Below, one piece after another: positions 1 to 10,779 of a stretch of DNA of 64,000 nt. Both the position numbers and the translations under genes were made by a program. The number at the start of each line of letters is the position of its first letter. Position 1 is the stretch's first letter. The stretch is from Alligator mississippiensis. Taxonomy: Eukaryota > Chordata > Crocodylia > Alligatoridae. Where the stretch lies: assembly GCF_030867095.1 (NCBI RefSeq), contig NC_081827.1, positions 21,643,001-21,707,000 of the forward strand, written 5' to 3'. The notes beneath the pieces were generated by a model. It searched no databases and was not told the origin of the DNA. It saw nothing but the letters and a program-made list of their open reading frames with translations.

Positions 1-1140
1 ATTGTGCCTTTCAAGCACTGTATTGAAACAGGGCCCTTTGTCTCTCTCATCTATCTGCTTCCATAGTGAAGTAAATTTGCTCAAAATTATATATACCTGG
101 TTGTAGATCATGACGCCATTGGGGATGATTGAGTGCTAACTTGCTTGGAATATCACATTTCTTCAGATTGGTCTTCAAGCTGTCTTTCAATCTCTTCTTT
201 TTCTCACCTCTACACTGGTGACCACTGGTGAATTGGGAGTGTAGGACCTGTTTGGGGTTCTGGTTGTCAGGCATCCTTATGACATGTCCTGTCCAAAGGA
301 GCTTGGGCCATATAAACATGGCTTCAATGGTGGTGTTTGCTTGAGCTAGAATGCTGGAATTTTGTTCTTCTAACTGATATGGAGGATTTTCTGATGACAT
401 CTGTAATGGTAAAGTTCCAAAGCTTTCAGGTGTTTCTGATTATGTTCTCCAAATTACACACACATACAACAGGATAGGGATGACAACAGCTTGGTAGAGA
501 AGAAATTCGGTTTGGGTCCTGATGTCATGATGGTCAGTATGCAGCACTGAAAGATTTTATTCAGTGTTGAAAATCATCCATGTTTACTTTTTGAGAAAAG
601 TTGCTCCCCAGGTAGGGGAAATGCTTAACATTCTCCAAGGATTGCAGTTTGGAGTGGGTTGCTAAAGTATCTTGGTTTTTGTGAGGATGACAGTGAGTTC
701 AAATATTGTATATGCATTAAAGAGACAATGAAGAGTAACCAGGAGCTCTTCAATTTAGTGGGCACACATGCTGTGATTATCACTATATTGAAGATCAGTA
801 ATGGAGGTCTTGGTTATCTTGTTTTTGGGAACATAACTGGTTGATGCTAAGGAGATTCCTGTCCATGCAATACTGGATAGTGACTCCAGATAGAAGTCTA
901 TCAACAATGAAATGTGGAATAGCTGAGATATAGATAGAAAAAAGTGCTGGTACAATCACACATCCTTGCTTGACTCCAGTTCTAATAGTGAAAGGGTCCA
1001 TTTTTAAGCTATTGCTTAGGATGGTTGCTGTCATGTCATGCCATGATAATGGTAACAGATTTTGGTGGGCACCTATATCTCATCAGGCTCTTCCTTAGTG
1101 CCTCTCTGTTGATCGAATCAAAGTCTGTTTTGGGAACCAG
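1..1140 (-). mobile_element. Decayed non-LTR retrotransposon (LINE), RT to C-terminal part
   Basis: The minus strand encodes pieces of a LINE reverse transcriptase. The piece at about 1034-795 holds TGVKQGCVIVPALFSIYISA, a fingers/palm motif of non-LTR RTs (family form GVKQGCVLAPTLFS). The piece upstream of it, near 1120-1080, resembles a FDSINREALRKSLMRYRCPP block. The piece at 400-47 reads LLWTGHVIRMPDNQNPKQV followed by a basic KKKRLKDSLKTNLKKCDI stretch, which matches the post-RT region of the same family (form RWAGHVIRM..., KRYKDSLK..L). The motifs lie in the right order but in different frames, so the copy is old and inactive. The 3' end probably runs off the left edge. I recognise the family from its proteins but cannot assign the clade with certainty. 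Confidence 0.75.
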
Positions 1141-1147
1141 ACTTCTA

Positions 1148-1215
1148 GAAAGACACAAACAAACTAGAAAGAGTCCAAGGGAGAGCAAGAACAATGACTA
1201 GAGGTCTATGTTTGC
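1148..1215 (+). mobile_element. CR1 LINE scrap
   Basis: The stretch 'ctagaaagagtccaaggga' followed by 'gagcaagaacaatgactaga' resembles the CR1 ORF2 3' region (family form 'ggaaagagtccagcggaggg' then 'caacaaaaatgat'). It is short and diverged. It abuts the decayed LINE to its left, so one of the two probably inserted into the other. Confidence 0.45.
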
Positions 1216-2188
1216 TAAAAAAGCAATGGCTTCACAGAAAAAAAATGAGGTAAGAACCTAACTCAAGATCATTCTCTCAATGTAAACGCATATCTTCTTT
1301 GCTAAAGGTTTATTTTGCTGATAAATTGAGTCTATATGGAGGTAAATCCAGAAGGGTGGCAGTTTTGGGCATATTACCATGCATCAGGATTGTAATGTTT
1401 GTCATGATCCTAACCACCATGTCCATGTCCAAGCCCTGCATTTCCTCTTGTACGTACCTTTTGCTTGTTGTAGGTACCTCCTTGCTGGATTGTTTTAGAA
1501 AGGTGCCTACATCTTCCCATTTACTATATAGACACCTTGCCAGTTGGGTTTATCCTCCTGGGGACAGGCACATAAATTTTAAATACTGCAAAACTAAGTG
1601 AAGGCATCTAGGTCAGCTTGGATCAGGCCCATGTTTCATGCCATTAGTAGGTCCAGGATACACTTTTGATACTAATAAAAGAGAAGTCATTTTCCAACAA
1701 ATGGTGCATTATCTATTTTATCTTTCATGAACAGTGTTCTTGAAAGCTTGTACTCTCTTTCTATTTATTTCTTATTTAGTTATATGTAACATATATCATA
1801 TTTGCATAGTCTATAATGGTGCACATCTACCCTGCCTTCTGACTGATTTCACACTACCTAGATCTCTCTGATATACTATAACTAGCATAAAAGATATTCA
1901 AAGAGGTTTTCAGCCTTGCTTGCTTATTTCCCTCTGTAATGCAGCTAGGATCAGCACCACTCACCTGCTGCCTTCTCCCACTCTCCCTGTATCTCCTGCT
2001 CCTTGCCTGCCATGACTTTGAAGTTATTAGTTGTTGGGGAGTGGGGGCAGTCTTTGGACTAGTAGCAGTTCTTCAAGTAGTTTGGCCTATTCAATCAGAT
2101 CAGTTGCCCTACCTAAATCCTTCTTGCACACCCGCACCCATGCAGAGTTCCCCTTTTACAGGTTTGCCCTTGTGGGTTTCTGAGGCCT
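1216..2188. other. Intergenic, no gene recognised
   Basis: AT-rich sequence. The open frames at 1299-1601 and 1939-2283 show no domain and look like chance. The last few hundred bases become more CT-rich towards the LTR-like block. No known repeat was recognised. Confidence 0.5.
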
Positions 2189-2883
2189 TGTTGGGGTTCC
2201 AGCTCTCAAAATCTTTAACCCTTTTTCTCTCTGGCCACACCTGCCTTGGCCCACTGGAAAAGACCTCAGTCTCTGGGTTATAGGCCTGGCCTCAACAGCA
2301 GTTTCCCCACTTTTGGGGCTCCATCTCAGAGTCCTAGAGTCTGCCTCTTAGCTTGGGGTTATCTCCTAGTCCCTATGGCAGAAAAGTGGGGAGTGGACCC
2401 TGACACCCCTGTTTGCAGCCTCCTCCACCTCTGTAGTTGCAATCTGGTTCTCTGGTTCACAAGTCCAAACCAAACAGATAACAAGTCAATCACTTTACAA
2501 AAACACAAGTAGTCTTCTTCCCTGGATAAATGCAGCCCACAGGCCTTACCTGCCTTTCTCCCCCCATTTCCTACCTAGTCTTTCTCCCCATATTTCCCTG
2601 GGCAGCTTATATCCCTGCCTGCCTCTGGCAGCACCCAGATTCTCCAGAGCTTTTCTCCCCCCTGCTGCCCTTGTATGGCCCCAGGCTGAGAGTAAATTCC
2701 CTAACCCAGCTTCCTTCTGGTCACCTGACTGGGTCTGCTGCACCCAGTGACTAGATGCAACACATCTCTCATTAGTCTCCTGACTCTATCAGTTCCGGGC
2801 TCAGTCTACCTGCACTACTACCCTTAGCTGCCTGCCCTCTCAAGCCTCACCAGTAACAGGGCAGGGGGAGGCTCCCTGCTACA
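2189..2883 (-). mobile_element. Probable solo LTR of an old retrovirus-like element
   Basis: Read on the minus strand the block begins TGTAGCAGGGAGCC and ends GGAACCCCAACA, the TG...CA ends expected of an LTR. The four bases outside each end are identical (GCCT at 2185-2188 and at 2884-2887), as expected of a 4-bp target duplication, the size made by some class I (gamma-like) retroviruses. A TATA-like 'gatataagc' lies inside on the same strand near 2610. No internal region is seen, so it would be a solo LTR. Four bases can match by chance; the family is not identified. Confidence 0.5.
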
Positions 2884-2891
2884 GCCTCACT

Positions 2892-3043
2892 GGGCACGTC
2901 TAAACTTGCCAGTGAGGTACTAAACTTAATGTGCAGTAACTAGTGCTACTGTGCAGTAGTGCCAGCACACACTTTTGCCATGATGCGCTAATGTGCAGTA
3001 CAATTAATCAACTGCACATTTAGCATCTCATGTAGATGTGTCC
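2892..3043. mobile_element. Short MITE with TCTA-type ends (Chompy-like)
   Basis: 152-bp element with inverted ends: left GGGCACGTCTAAACTTG, right (reverse complement) GGACACATCTACATGAG. Inside are 'atgtgcagta' motifs in both orientations. The flanks are ACT at 2889-2891 and ACT at 3044-3046, consistent with a 3-bp target duplication of the PIF/Harbinger type. It resembles other copies in this window (24.7, 25.6 and 33.3 kb). It has no coding capacity and would depend on a transposase from elsewhere. Confidence 0.6.
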
Positions 3044-4889
3044 ACTGAAAGTATTGTTCACCGCTGAGATACAGCACACCTGGGCAAACCACTCTTCATA
3101 GCAAGATGGAATGGTTGGATTTGGATATTACTATAGGATTAGAAGTCATGTAGCTACCTCGTGAAATCTTTGCTTTATTTTTTACCTAAAAGCTTTCAGT
3201 GAATATTGGCATGAAGATGGAAAAAACACAATTAAAATAATATATCTGATCAACTTTCTAAAATTGTTGAATGCCTGCCTCTCATTTGAAACTGACCAGA
3301 TGGAGAACATAGTATGTAATCACTCATTATTTAAGCTCTTTCATTAATAGTTTGTTTGCCATAACTTTTATAAGATCTCTTCATCTAAACATTTTTAGTA
3401 TGTTCTTATCAAGCTGTCTATTTTCTTTGGCTTACTTCCTAGAAATAAAAGGTAACTGAGTTTTTATTTCTGACTCTAGCCTCAGTAAGGTCAGTCCATC
3501 TTTTCTCCCAGTGCAGGTGATAAGTCCTACTACAGCTTTTTTGATCACAATGGCAGTATCATTGACAAGCTGTCAAGAGAGGGTTATCGTAATGCTGTTC
3601 TCTGCTCTTGTATTGACTATGTGCCCTAACAACAAAGCAGCAGTATCATAATTTGAATACCCAAAACAACAAGCTATAGATGGTCCTGTTCAGTGTGAGA
3701 AAACAAGACTATGCAGAACAGTGAAAGGTAAAACAAATATCTTTTACAGGAAATATTAAACTAAAATTGTTCATGAATAATTCTTTTTTTATTTTCAACA
3801 GGCATTTTTATGGGGATATTGTCATCCAGTTTCTAAAATATATCATTAAGTAATTCCAATTCTCATTACAGAATTTTTAATCCAAATAGTCCTAATAATT
3901 CTTGTTTTTATTTCCTACTCCAAAGATGAGATACCATTCATCTCTCTTCCATTATTTAACTTGGATACTGGATATTGAAAAGCTAGTTGTCACAAATCAG
4001 CATGACACACTGCATTGTTGTGTCTAGTAATGTGTGTCAGGATCCATCAATAACAGTAAAATTTTTACTGGAAGTTTAATATAGAAGTGGGTCAAAGATA
4101 AGTCCAGATATTGAACGTCCTGAAAGTTAGAGTACTTGGACTAAGGACATTGGCTTAGGAATTTCACAAAGTTACTGGTTACCCACAAGAACTCTAAATA
4201 TTTGAAACTCCTCTGTCTTGGACTTCATCATCTTCATGGTAAAACTCCTCTCAAGCCTCTTTGTAATGGGAAAGCTCTCTGATCATCTCCACTCCCCTGT
4301 ACTCTATGTTGCAAGGATTCATTCAAAATATCCACAGATGGATGGTACAAAAGACATCAACCAAACCAGGGCTAAGTAATAGTAAATGCCCTTTGTATAT
4401 ATCCTGTTTATAGAGAAAAATTGTTATTTAATCAAAGTCATACTCAACAAAATCAGTGTGTAGGTGTAGAAGCATTGTTCGGGTTTCACACTATGTTTCT
4501 AGTGATTCATACTTCACATTTTTAGCCTTTCTTTACAAGATTTTGCAAACAACTAAGCCACGTGACTTGGTAGTGTTGGAGTGATGGTGTAGCTATGATG
4601 GTCCAGGAAATATGTGAGAGGACACACCTTAAGTGTAAGTCTATCCCAACCATGCAGTTGGTGCAATAAAAGATGTCACCTACAACAAATCTGTGCCTCT
4701 AACCAGCATGATCTATTTTTATCATGATCAGTCATAGCTATTTCAACTTTGCAAGTAAATAGCATGAACTGGTCTTCCTTTGAGTTGGGGAAAGAGGAAT
4801 CCTGGAGGAATTGACCATTAAAAATTGTTAAACAGGCATATATGTACCCTATATCTTTGGCTAAGGACTGACTAAGGTAATATGTCAGA
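3044..4889. other. Intergenic, nothing recognised
   Basis: AT-rich, no convincing ORF and no repeat family I recognise. It contains many A/T runs and no clear tandem repeat. Confidence 0.5.
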
Positions 4890-5175
4890 TGAAGTCTACA
4901 AAATGTAACAGAACAAGGAGCAATGGCTGCAGCAAGGGAAGTTTAGGTTAAATATTGGGAAGAACTTTCTCACTAGGAGGGTAGTAAAAGCACTGGACAA
5001 GGTTACCCAGAGAGGTGCTGCAACCTCCATCCTTAGAGGTTTGTAAGAACCTGCTAGACAAAGCCTTGTCTGGGATTATCTAGTTGGGGATGGTCTTTTT
5101 TTGAGCAGGAGCTTGGACTCGATGACCTCCTGAGGTCCCTTCCAACCCTCATTTTCTATGATTCTAAATATGTAA
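4890..5175 (+). mobile_element. CR1 LINE 3' end
   Basis: Typical 5'-truncated CR1. It holds the end of ORF2 and the 3' UTR: 'aacaaggagcaatggctgca', 'ctttctcactaggagggta', 'gagcaggagcttggactcga', 'gacctcctgaggtcccttcc', then 'ttctatgattcta' as the remnant of the short terminal repeat. The ORF2 end encodes an N-x-F-x-TRR-like motif seen in CR1 C-termini. Orientation is plus. Confidence 0.9.
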
Positions 5176-5177
5176 AA

Positions 5178-5280
5178 GGTGTAAGAAATACGAGGAAAAG
5201 GTTAGATAAATAACGCAATTAAAGTGTAAGGTGCAAGGAATAGGAGGAAAAGGTTAGATAAATAATGCAATTAAATTAAT
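5178..5280. repeat. Two-copy tandem duplication, 52-bp unit
   Basis: The unit starting 'ggtgtaagaaatacgaggaa' at 5178 is repeated from 5230 as 'ggtgcaaggaataggaggaa'. Both continue with 'aaggttagataaataa' and 'gcaattaaa'. The copies differ at a few sites, so the duplication is not recent. It lies directly after the CR1 tail. Confidence 0.85.
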
Positions 5281-8200
5281 TAAAGGAGAATACCCTGCCC
5301 TTCACCTATCAGTGAAATCTTACTAGAAAAGTGATCAAGGTGACACTGGACAGAGCTTTTAAACTAGAGGGTAGAGTACAATGGAGCTCTGAACAATCGG
5401 TGTCATAGGGGGAACTCCTCCCTATGTTACAGCCCTTTGATGCTACTGTTGCAGCAGCATAGAGCAGGTGGAGCCCCTGGCCAGAAAGGGGAGAACTTCC
5501 TATGCTGCAAATTTTGCAAACAGCTTACACTGTGATATAAGGGCCCCAGGGGCATGGGAGAGTGCTCAAAGGTGAGGGAGAAGTGAGGAGGGAGGCATGA
5601 TGGAACCCTAGCATGTATATGCAAGGATTCTGGACTGTGCTTCTGTCCATAGGCAGCTACCTAGAGGCTACTGTAACTGTATAAATTGCTTCAGGGCCAT
5701 TATACCCCTGAAGAGATGCAGAACTGGGAGAGGGCAAATGAGGCTGACAGCTTCTTTTCCTTCCTTTGGGCTTTGAGTTCTGTGCTGGGCTTAGAATACA
5801 GCACAAAATCTCCCCTATAGGTTTATACAAGAAAAAAATTGCCAGATAAACAGCTGTTTTTGCTAGAATTAGTGGCTGAGGGAAAATAGCCAATGTAATA
5901 CATTTGGATTTCAGCAAAGCATTTAAGACTACGTCTCATTAAATCATAATTGATAGATTAATTAAATTCGGCTTAGTTAAGGAACACTGTTGTGTTGAAT
6001 GAAAATCAGCTAAAAGTCATTAGACAAAGGCTGATGTTAAAAGGCAAGATACTGCATTGGAAAGAAGAGGCTCATGAGACAGGACTGTTCTGTACATGAT
6101 TATGTTTTGTTCTTGTGTTTTAATGTTTATTATAATTTTAATCATGATTTAGTTATTTCACTAAAGTGTGCTCTAAATTACAGTACATCGAAGCACACTT
6201 TTGGTAATCTATATTGCCTATGTATTTTTCAAATACCCAAAGGCCTGAAAGCAGATGAAATATATAACAGTATTATATTTGGAAACCATGCAATTCATTC
6301 TGTTAATATGCTTTAAACTTTAATAAAACTTCACATAGGAAAGACAGAGCGAGACCTCACATTCTAAATGGCTAAGCTGAATTCTTGGTTCCATCCAACA
6401 GTTGTCTGCTCTGATGAAGCGAGCGGCCAAAACTTATTTTTACCGAAACTCTTGACTGTCCCCTAACCGGCCCGCAAGTAACAAATTAGACGATCATTCT
6501 GAGAATTGAAAGTTTTTCCACAATAAAATAGTACACTCAAATCATGTCCCATACTAGGTCCTTGATGGAAAAAGGGAACAATTCAAATGCAATCTTGTGG
6601 GTTTCTTAGATTTGTCATGCAGATTTTATGAGTACAGGCATCAAGAAACTGTTCTTTTGGATTTATGTATCTGTAGATATCTTTGTGCTTGGTGAAAGCA
6701 CTAAATTAAAAGGCGAACTTTTTCTATATGTCCATAGAAGAGGTCTGGCCTAAGCCTCAATAGTTCAAGCTGTTTGCCAATCTGGAGGGTCAACTTCTTC
6801 AGGGGAAGGCACAATTTGGTGGTCAGTGTGCTGAGATTTTCAATGAAGGTACAAAGTAGCATCAATTGTTGCTTCCAGATGGTTCTGGTGTGGGCACATG
6901 TCATCAAGTAAAGAGCAAACAGCAGTTGGGTGATAATGAAATTTGGTTGCTACCAGTAACCTAGAAATGAAAAGTTTGATATTTCCTGGCTAGTCCTTAT
7001 GGACATCCAGTTCCCCAATGAGCCAATTCGAATACTATTCAGAATTCTTAATGAACTGACATTTTGGCAGATTTAGTTTGCTATTTCATTAGATTTGACT
7101 GCCACATTTATAACATAAGCCCAAGTCCCCTATCTGGGATCCATTCGTTTACACGCTAACTGCTGTAGCCCAGAGGCGATAATGTGATTCTAATAGATTA
7201 GAAAAACTTACTCAGCATTCCTTAAAGGCTAGAGAGGAATAACTAGGAGCTGTCCTCAACTGGTTTAAAAATATTCCTCCTAAAATTATACATAAAAAGA
7301 AACAGTAGAGCAAGAATGCTGCAATTTTTTTTCAGCAAGTGGTATAATAGAGTGGCTCAAGTTAAGGCTAATTCAATAGTTTTAGCTACCAGAGGGATTT
7401 TCCAGCTGTTTGTGAGTCTCAATAACAGTCTTCTTAGATTGTAGACTCTCTCTTCCTCTTCTCCTGCCACAAGATAGTTATTCTTTAAATTCACACAATA
7501 CTTAATCATGATAGCTCCACACACAGTTGGCTTCAAGAGTGCTTGGCTGGCTACAATATACACTTTGATTTGGAAGAAAAAAGGCTGTATAAATAGCTAA
7601 AAATACAGCATTGATGAAGCTTGAAGCCAATAGGGGTTTCTTTACTGTAGCAGCTTTCCTGTTACTCGCTGCATCCAGAGTAACACCAAAGTGAGAGCCA
7701 GGTTTGTACAGTATTCCTCACTCTATGTGCTGCTTGCTCATCTTATCAATAGTGACGAGGGATGTTGGATGCCTTCTTTAAATGACTACCTCATGGCCCT
7801 GATAGTTTATGAAAATGTCACTACAATCTTTCCATTATTGGAAAAAAAATATTTACAAGCCAAGAATTTAGCCTCCACCACAAGTATATAGTTTTCATGG
7901 AAGGGTAGACTGGACCAGGGCCTGATGAATTCTTGACTGCAGAAGGGTTGCATGTGGCTATCAGTGCAGAACTTAGCTTTTAGTTCCAGCACCTAGTTGT
8001 CCTCTGAAGTGTGTGAACAGCAGTTCAGCAGAATTTAGACCCCCCTGCTATGGAAAGGGATCGAAATCAACCCCCTCATTAGCTGCAAAAATGTTTAGGA
8101 GATTTGATTCATTTGGGACATCCATTTCAGCCTGGAGCACTTAGACTTGAATTATAGAGTAAAATCAGATAAGATCCAAGCTAACTAGATATGCAGCTCA

Positions 8201-8439
8201 TTCCTGCATAACCTGTATTCTGAAGGCACCTTAATTTTCCTTAGGTACCTGATTTCTTAGGTGGGAAGAGAGCATAACAATTCTTGGTTTAAAAACAGAA
8301 AAACCCTTGTAGTCTCTCTTCTCAGGGAGTATTATAATTACTAGGCTACAGAATAACTCTCTCTCTTCTTTCCTCTCCTTTCATCCTGTGTCTATCTTGT
8401 GTTCTTGGCCTTAACAGGAGGTGTAAGAGCATCCCTTCT
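5281..8439. other. Intergenic, no gene recognised
   Basis: About 3.1 kb without an identifiable gene or repeat family. Frames at 5427-5624, 5657-5917, 6074-6316, 6701-6907, 7357-7563, 7691-7891 and 7807-7992 are short, show no domain and overlap on opposite strands, as chance ORFs do. A segment at about 6320-6500 has a higher GC content and a 'gatgaagcgagcggccaa' stretch that looks foreign to its surroundings, but I cannot name it. Confidence 0.5.
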
Positions 8440-8610
8440 CAGCCTACCCATAGGCTGATGGTTAAGGCAGTGTCCTCAAAAGTGGCAGACAGTTTCAAAT
8501 CTTGCTTAGATGAAGTGGTCTATATGCTTGGTCTCCAACTTCCTAAGCAAATCCTCCCACCACTATACCTACTGCCTCCATTCAAGACAGACTAGGAAGT
8601 GGTGTGTTTT
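8440..8610 (+). mobile_element. tRNA-headed SINE remnant
   Basis: A box-A-like 'taggctgatgg' at 8451 followed by 'ttaaggcagtg', and a box-B-like 'agtttcaaatct' at 8491-8502, are about 40 bp apart, as in a tRNA-derived pol III promoter. The head resembles the amniote 'tagtggttaaggcac' SINEs. The body after the head is diverged, so the 3' limit is approximate. Confidence 0.5.
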
Positions 8611-8985
8611 ATAATGAACTAAATGCTGTCAGGGTGTCCTGGTTTAGATAGGCATCTGCCCTTTGAGTGATCCAGGTCCTGAATCTCCTTCCGTGAAGCC
8701 GTCAGTCTGACACTCTGAAGAGGAACGTGAGTTCAGATGCTTCAGCCCCGTGTCCAGCGTTCCTATTGATTACCTATAGGTTTCTCCCTATCCCTATTGA
8801 GAATGTAGGCAATGTGAAATATACTCCAGACACTGCTGCCTCTGTATTTGCTGTATAGGAAGCTTCAGCACCTATCTCATAGGGCTGGATCACCTTACTG
8901 CAGAAAGGTACCAACATTCTTGACTCTAAAGCAGTGTAATGGAGGTACTTTAGTCTCTTGTACCTTAATATGTGTTTTTTTAATC
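8611..8985. other. Intergenic, nothing recognised
   Basis: Non-repetitive sequence between a SINE remnant and the 5' end of the large CR1. No gene seen. Confidence 0.5.
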
Positions 8986-9370
8986 AATAACAAGCAATTT
9001 GCAGCTTGCAGGCAGTTCACTGGGAGCAAGAGGAGGAAGAGGAAAAGAACGAGAAGCCAAGCAACAGATCCTGCCCAGGGAAGGTAAGTGATACAAGGAT
9101 GCCTGTGCCTTTGGCTTGCTGAGTGTTTGGCAGGCTGTCTGTGGTTTGGGCATGTGCTCTGAGAAGCTGGGAGTGTTGCTAGCTGAAAGATCTCTGATTG
9201 CTGAGTGATTGCTGCCTGTGCCTGACAAAAGCCCTAATGAGGTGGTAAAGTCAGTCTAGACCCAGCAGGGTACAAAGGGGGACTCCCTGAGCCATCAGGG
9301 AGTGAGTAAACAGGGGCAGCAAACAGAACAAGCAGTTTGCAGGCATTTCACTGGTCAGTTCACAAGTCAG

Positions 9371-9386
9371 CCCCCCCCCCCCCCCC
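9371..9386. repeat. Poly-C run (C16)
   Basis: Sixteen consecutive C in the CR1 5' region (G16 on the minus strand). Prone to length change and sequencing error. Confidence 0.95.
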
Positions 9387-9549
9387 TTACTCCCCACTTT
9401 AAGCTTTATGTGAGAAAGCAGGAAAAAAAGCAACCTTTCTGTGACCAAGGAACAGTAAACAGGCCAGCTTCCAGGTGAGTTTCTTAGGGAAGGTGTTCTT
9501 GGAAGGAAAGCAATAAGAGAGAGGAGGCAGATTAAAAGACCCAAGGAAA

Positions 9550-10620
9550 TGGATGGAGGATGTCACAATGCCAGTGCCACTGCCACTGCCATGCTTGCAT
9601 GTGCAAGGTTTCTGTCCGGGCAGGACTGCTCACCATCGAGGCTTCCACCCAGGTCTGGGTTTGGTGCTGTGGGGACTGTGGCTTGCAGGCTCCTTCTGGT
9701 GACAGCCAGGTTGGGGAGTGCCTGTGATGTGAGTGATGCCTCCTGGTGGTGTCCTTCAGGGTGAAGGCAAGAGAATTACAGGAAGAGGTGGCGGGGCTCT
9801 GAAGCATCCTCTGCCATGAGAAGTTCATCAATTGAGTGCTGGAGGAGACCTCCTGGACTGTGGAGGAAGAACTGCCAAAGGCAGCTCTAGAGAAGAGAGA
9901 GGACATGGACTCTGAGGAAGGTGGAAGCTGGATGCTTGTGACCTCTGACAGCAAGCAGAAATCTTCATCTCCTCTGGCAGCAGTTCATCTGAAGAGCATA
10001 TATCCAGCCCTAGCAACAGAGAGGGAGGAGCATGGTTCATTGGTGGAGGAAGACTGGCCAGGCCACCTCCTCAAGGTGGGAAGGATCGAGACCACTGCCA
10101 CCAAGAAGTGATAGGTGGTGGCACTGGTGGTTGGAGACCCCCTTCAGCAGGGGGCAGAAGCGTTCATCTGCCAGCCTGACCTGTTGTCTCTTGAGGTCTT
10201 CTGCTTGCCTGGAGTCTGGATCTGAGATGTCATGGAGGCATTAGTGAGACTCATCCAGTCCTCTGGCTACTATCCCACGCTGCTTATCCATGTGGGCACC
10301 AATGATACTGCCAGGGGAGACCCTGAGCAGATCAAAAAGTGACTACAGGGCTCTGGCTGCAAGGGTGAAGGGGATGGGGGCTCAGGTGGTATTCTCCTCG
10401 ATACTTCTGGTCAAGAGAAAGGTCCTAGGCAGGAGAAGGTGTATCCTGCAAATCAATTCATGGCTCTTCAGGTGGTGTCTCCAGCAGGACTTTGGCTTCT
10501 TTGACCATGGAATGATGTTCCAGGAAGCAGGATTGCAAGGAAAAGATGGACTCCATCTGATGACCAGAGGGAAGAGCATTTTCACAGGCAGGCTCACTAA
10601 CCTAGTGAGGAGGGCTTAAA
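9550..10620 (+). pseudogene. CR1 ORF1 remnant: zinc-finger-like start and SGNH esterase-like domain
   Basis: The first part contains a Cys-rich CDVSDASWWCPSG stretch (about 9725-9764), equivalent to the PHD-like finger at the start of CR1 ORF1; the second CR1 in this window has the same region. An acidic stretch (about 9836-9960) follows. The frame at about 10270-10340 reads LLIHVGTNDTARGDPEQI. GTND is the characteristic block of SGNH-hydrolase (esterase) domains in CR1 ORF1p, which bind nucleic acid and lipid or ester substrates. After a frame change the plus frame at 10345-10619 continues with SDYRALAARVKGMGAQVVFS and ends with GLHLMTRGKSIFTGRL, matching the end of that domain (the 'DGLHL' block carries the catalytic Asp/His). 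Frameshifts and stops make it non-functional. Confidence 0.75.
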
Positions 10621-10779
10621 ACTAGGTTTTCTGGGGGATGTCGATTAAAGCCCTGAGGTAAGTGGGGAAGTGGGTGACCTGGAAGAAGTGCAAGCAGGAG
10701 GGGGCAACAGGAGAGGCTTCTCTTTCTTCCTGAGAAATCAGGGCAATCAGCTAGTTACCTCAGAAGCCTGTACATGAAT

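Noticed and set aside
6701-6907. Minus-strand ORF with Leu-rich helical look
   Set aside because: 68 residues, no family, no neighbours; chance is likelier.
8440-8610. A second tRNA gene
   Set aside because: Boxes A and B are only approximate and no acceptor stem pairs; called a SINE remnant instead.
9532-9954. 140-aa minus-strand ORF
   Set aside because: Antisense shadow of the CR1 ORF1 region; serine-rich by composition.
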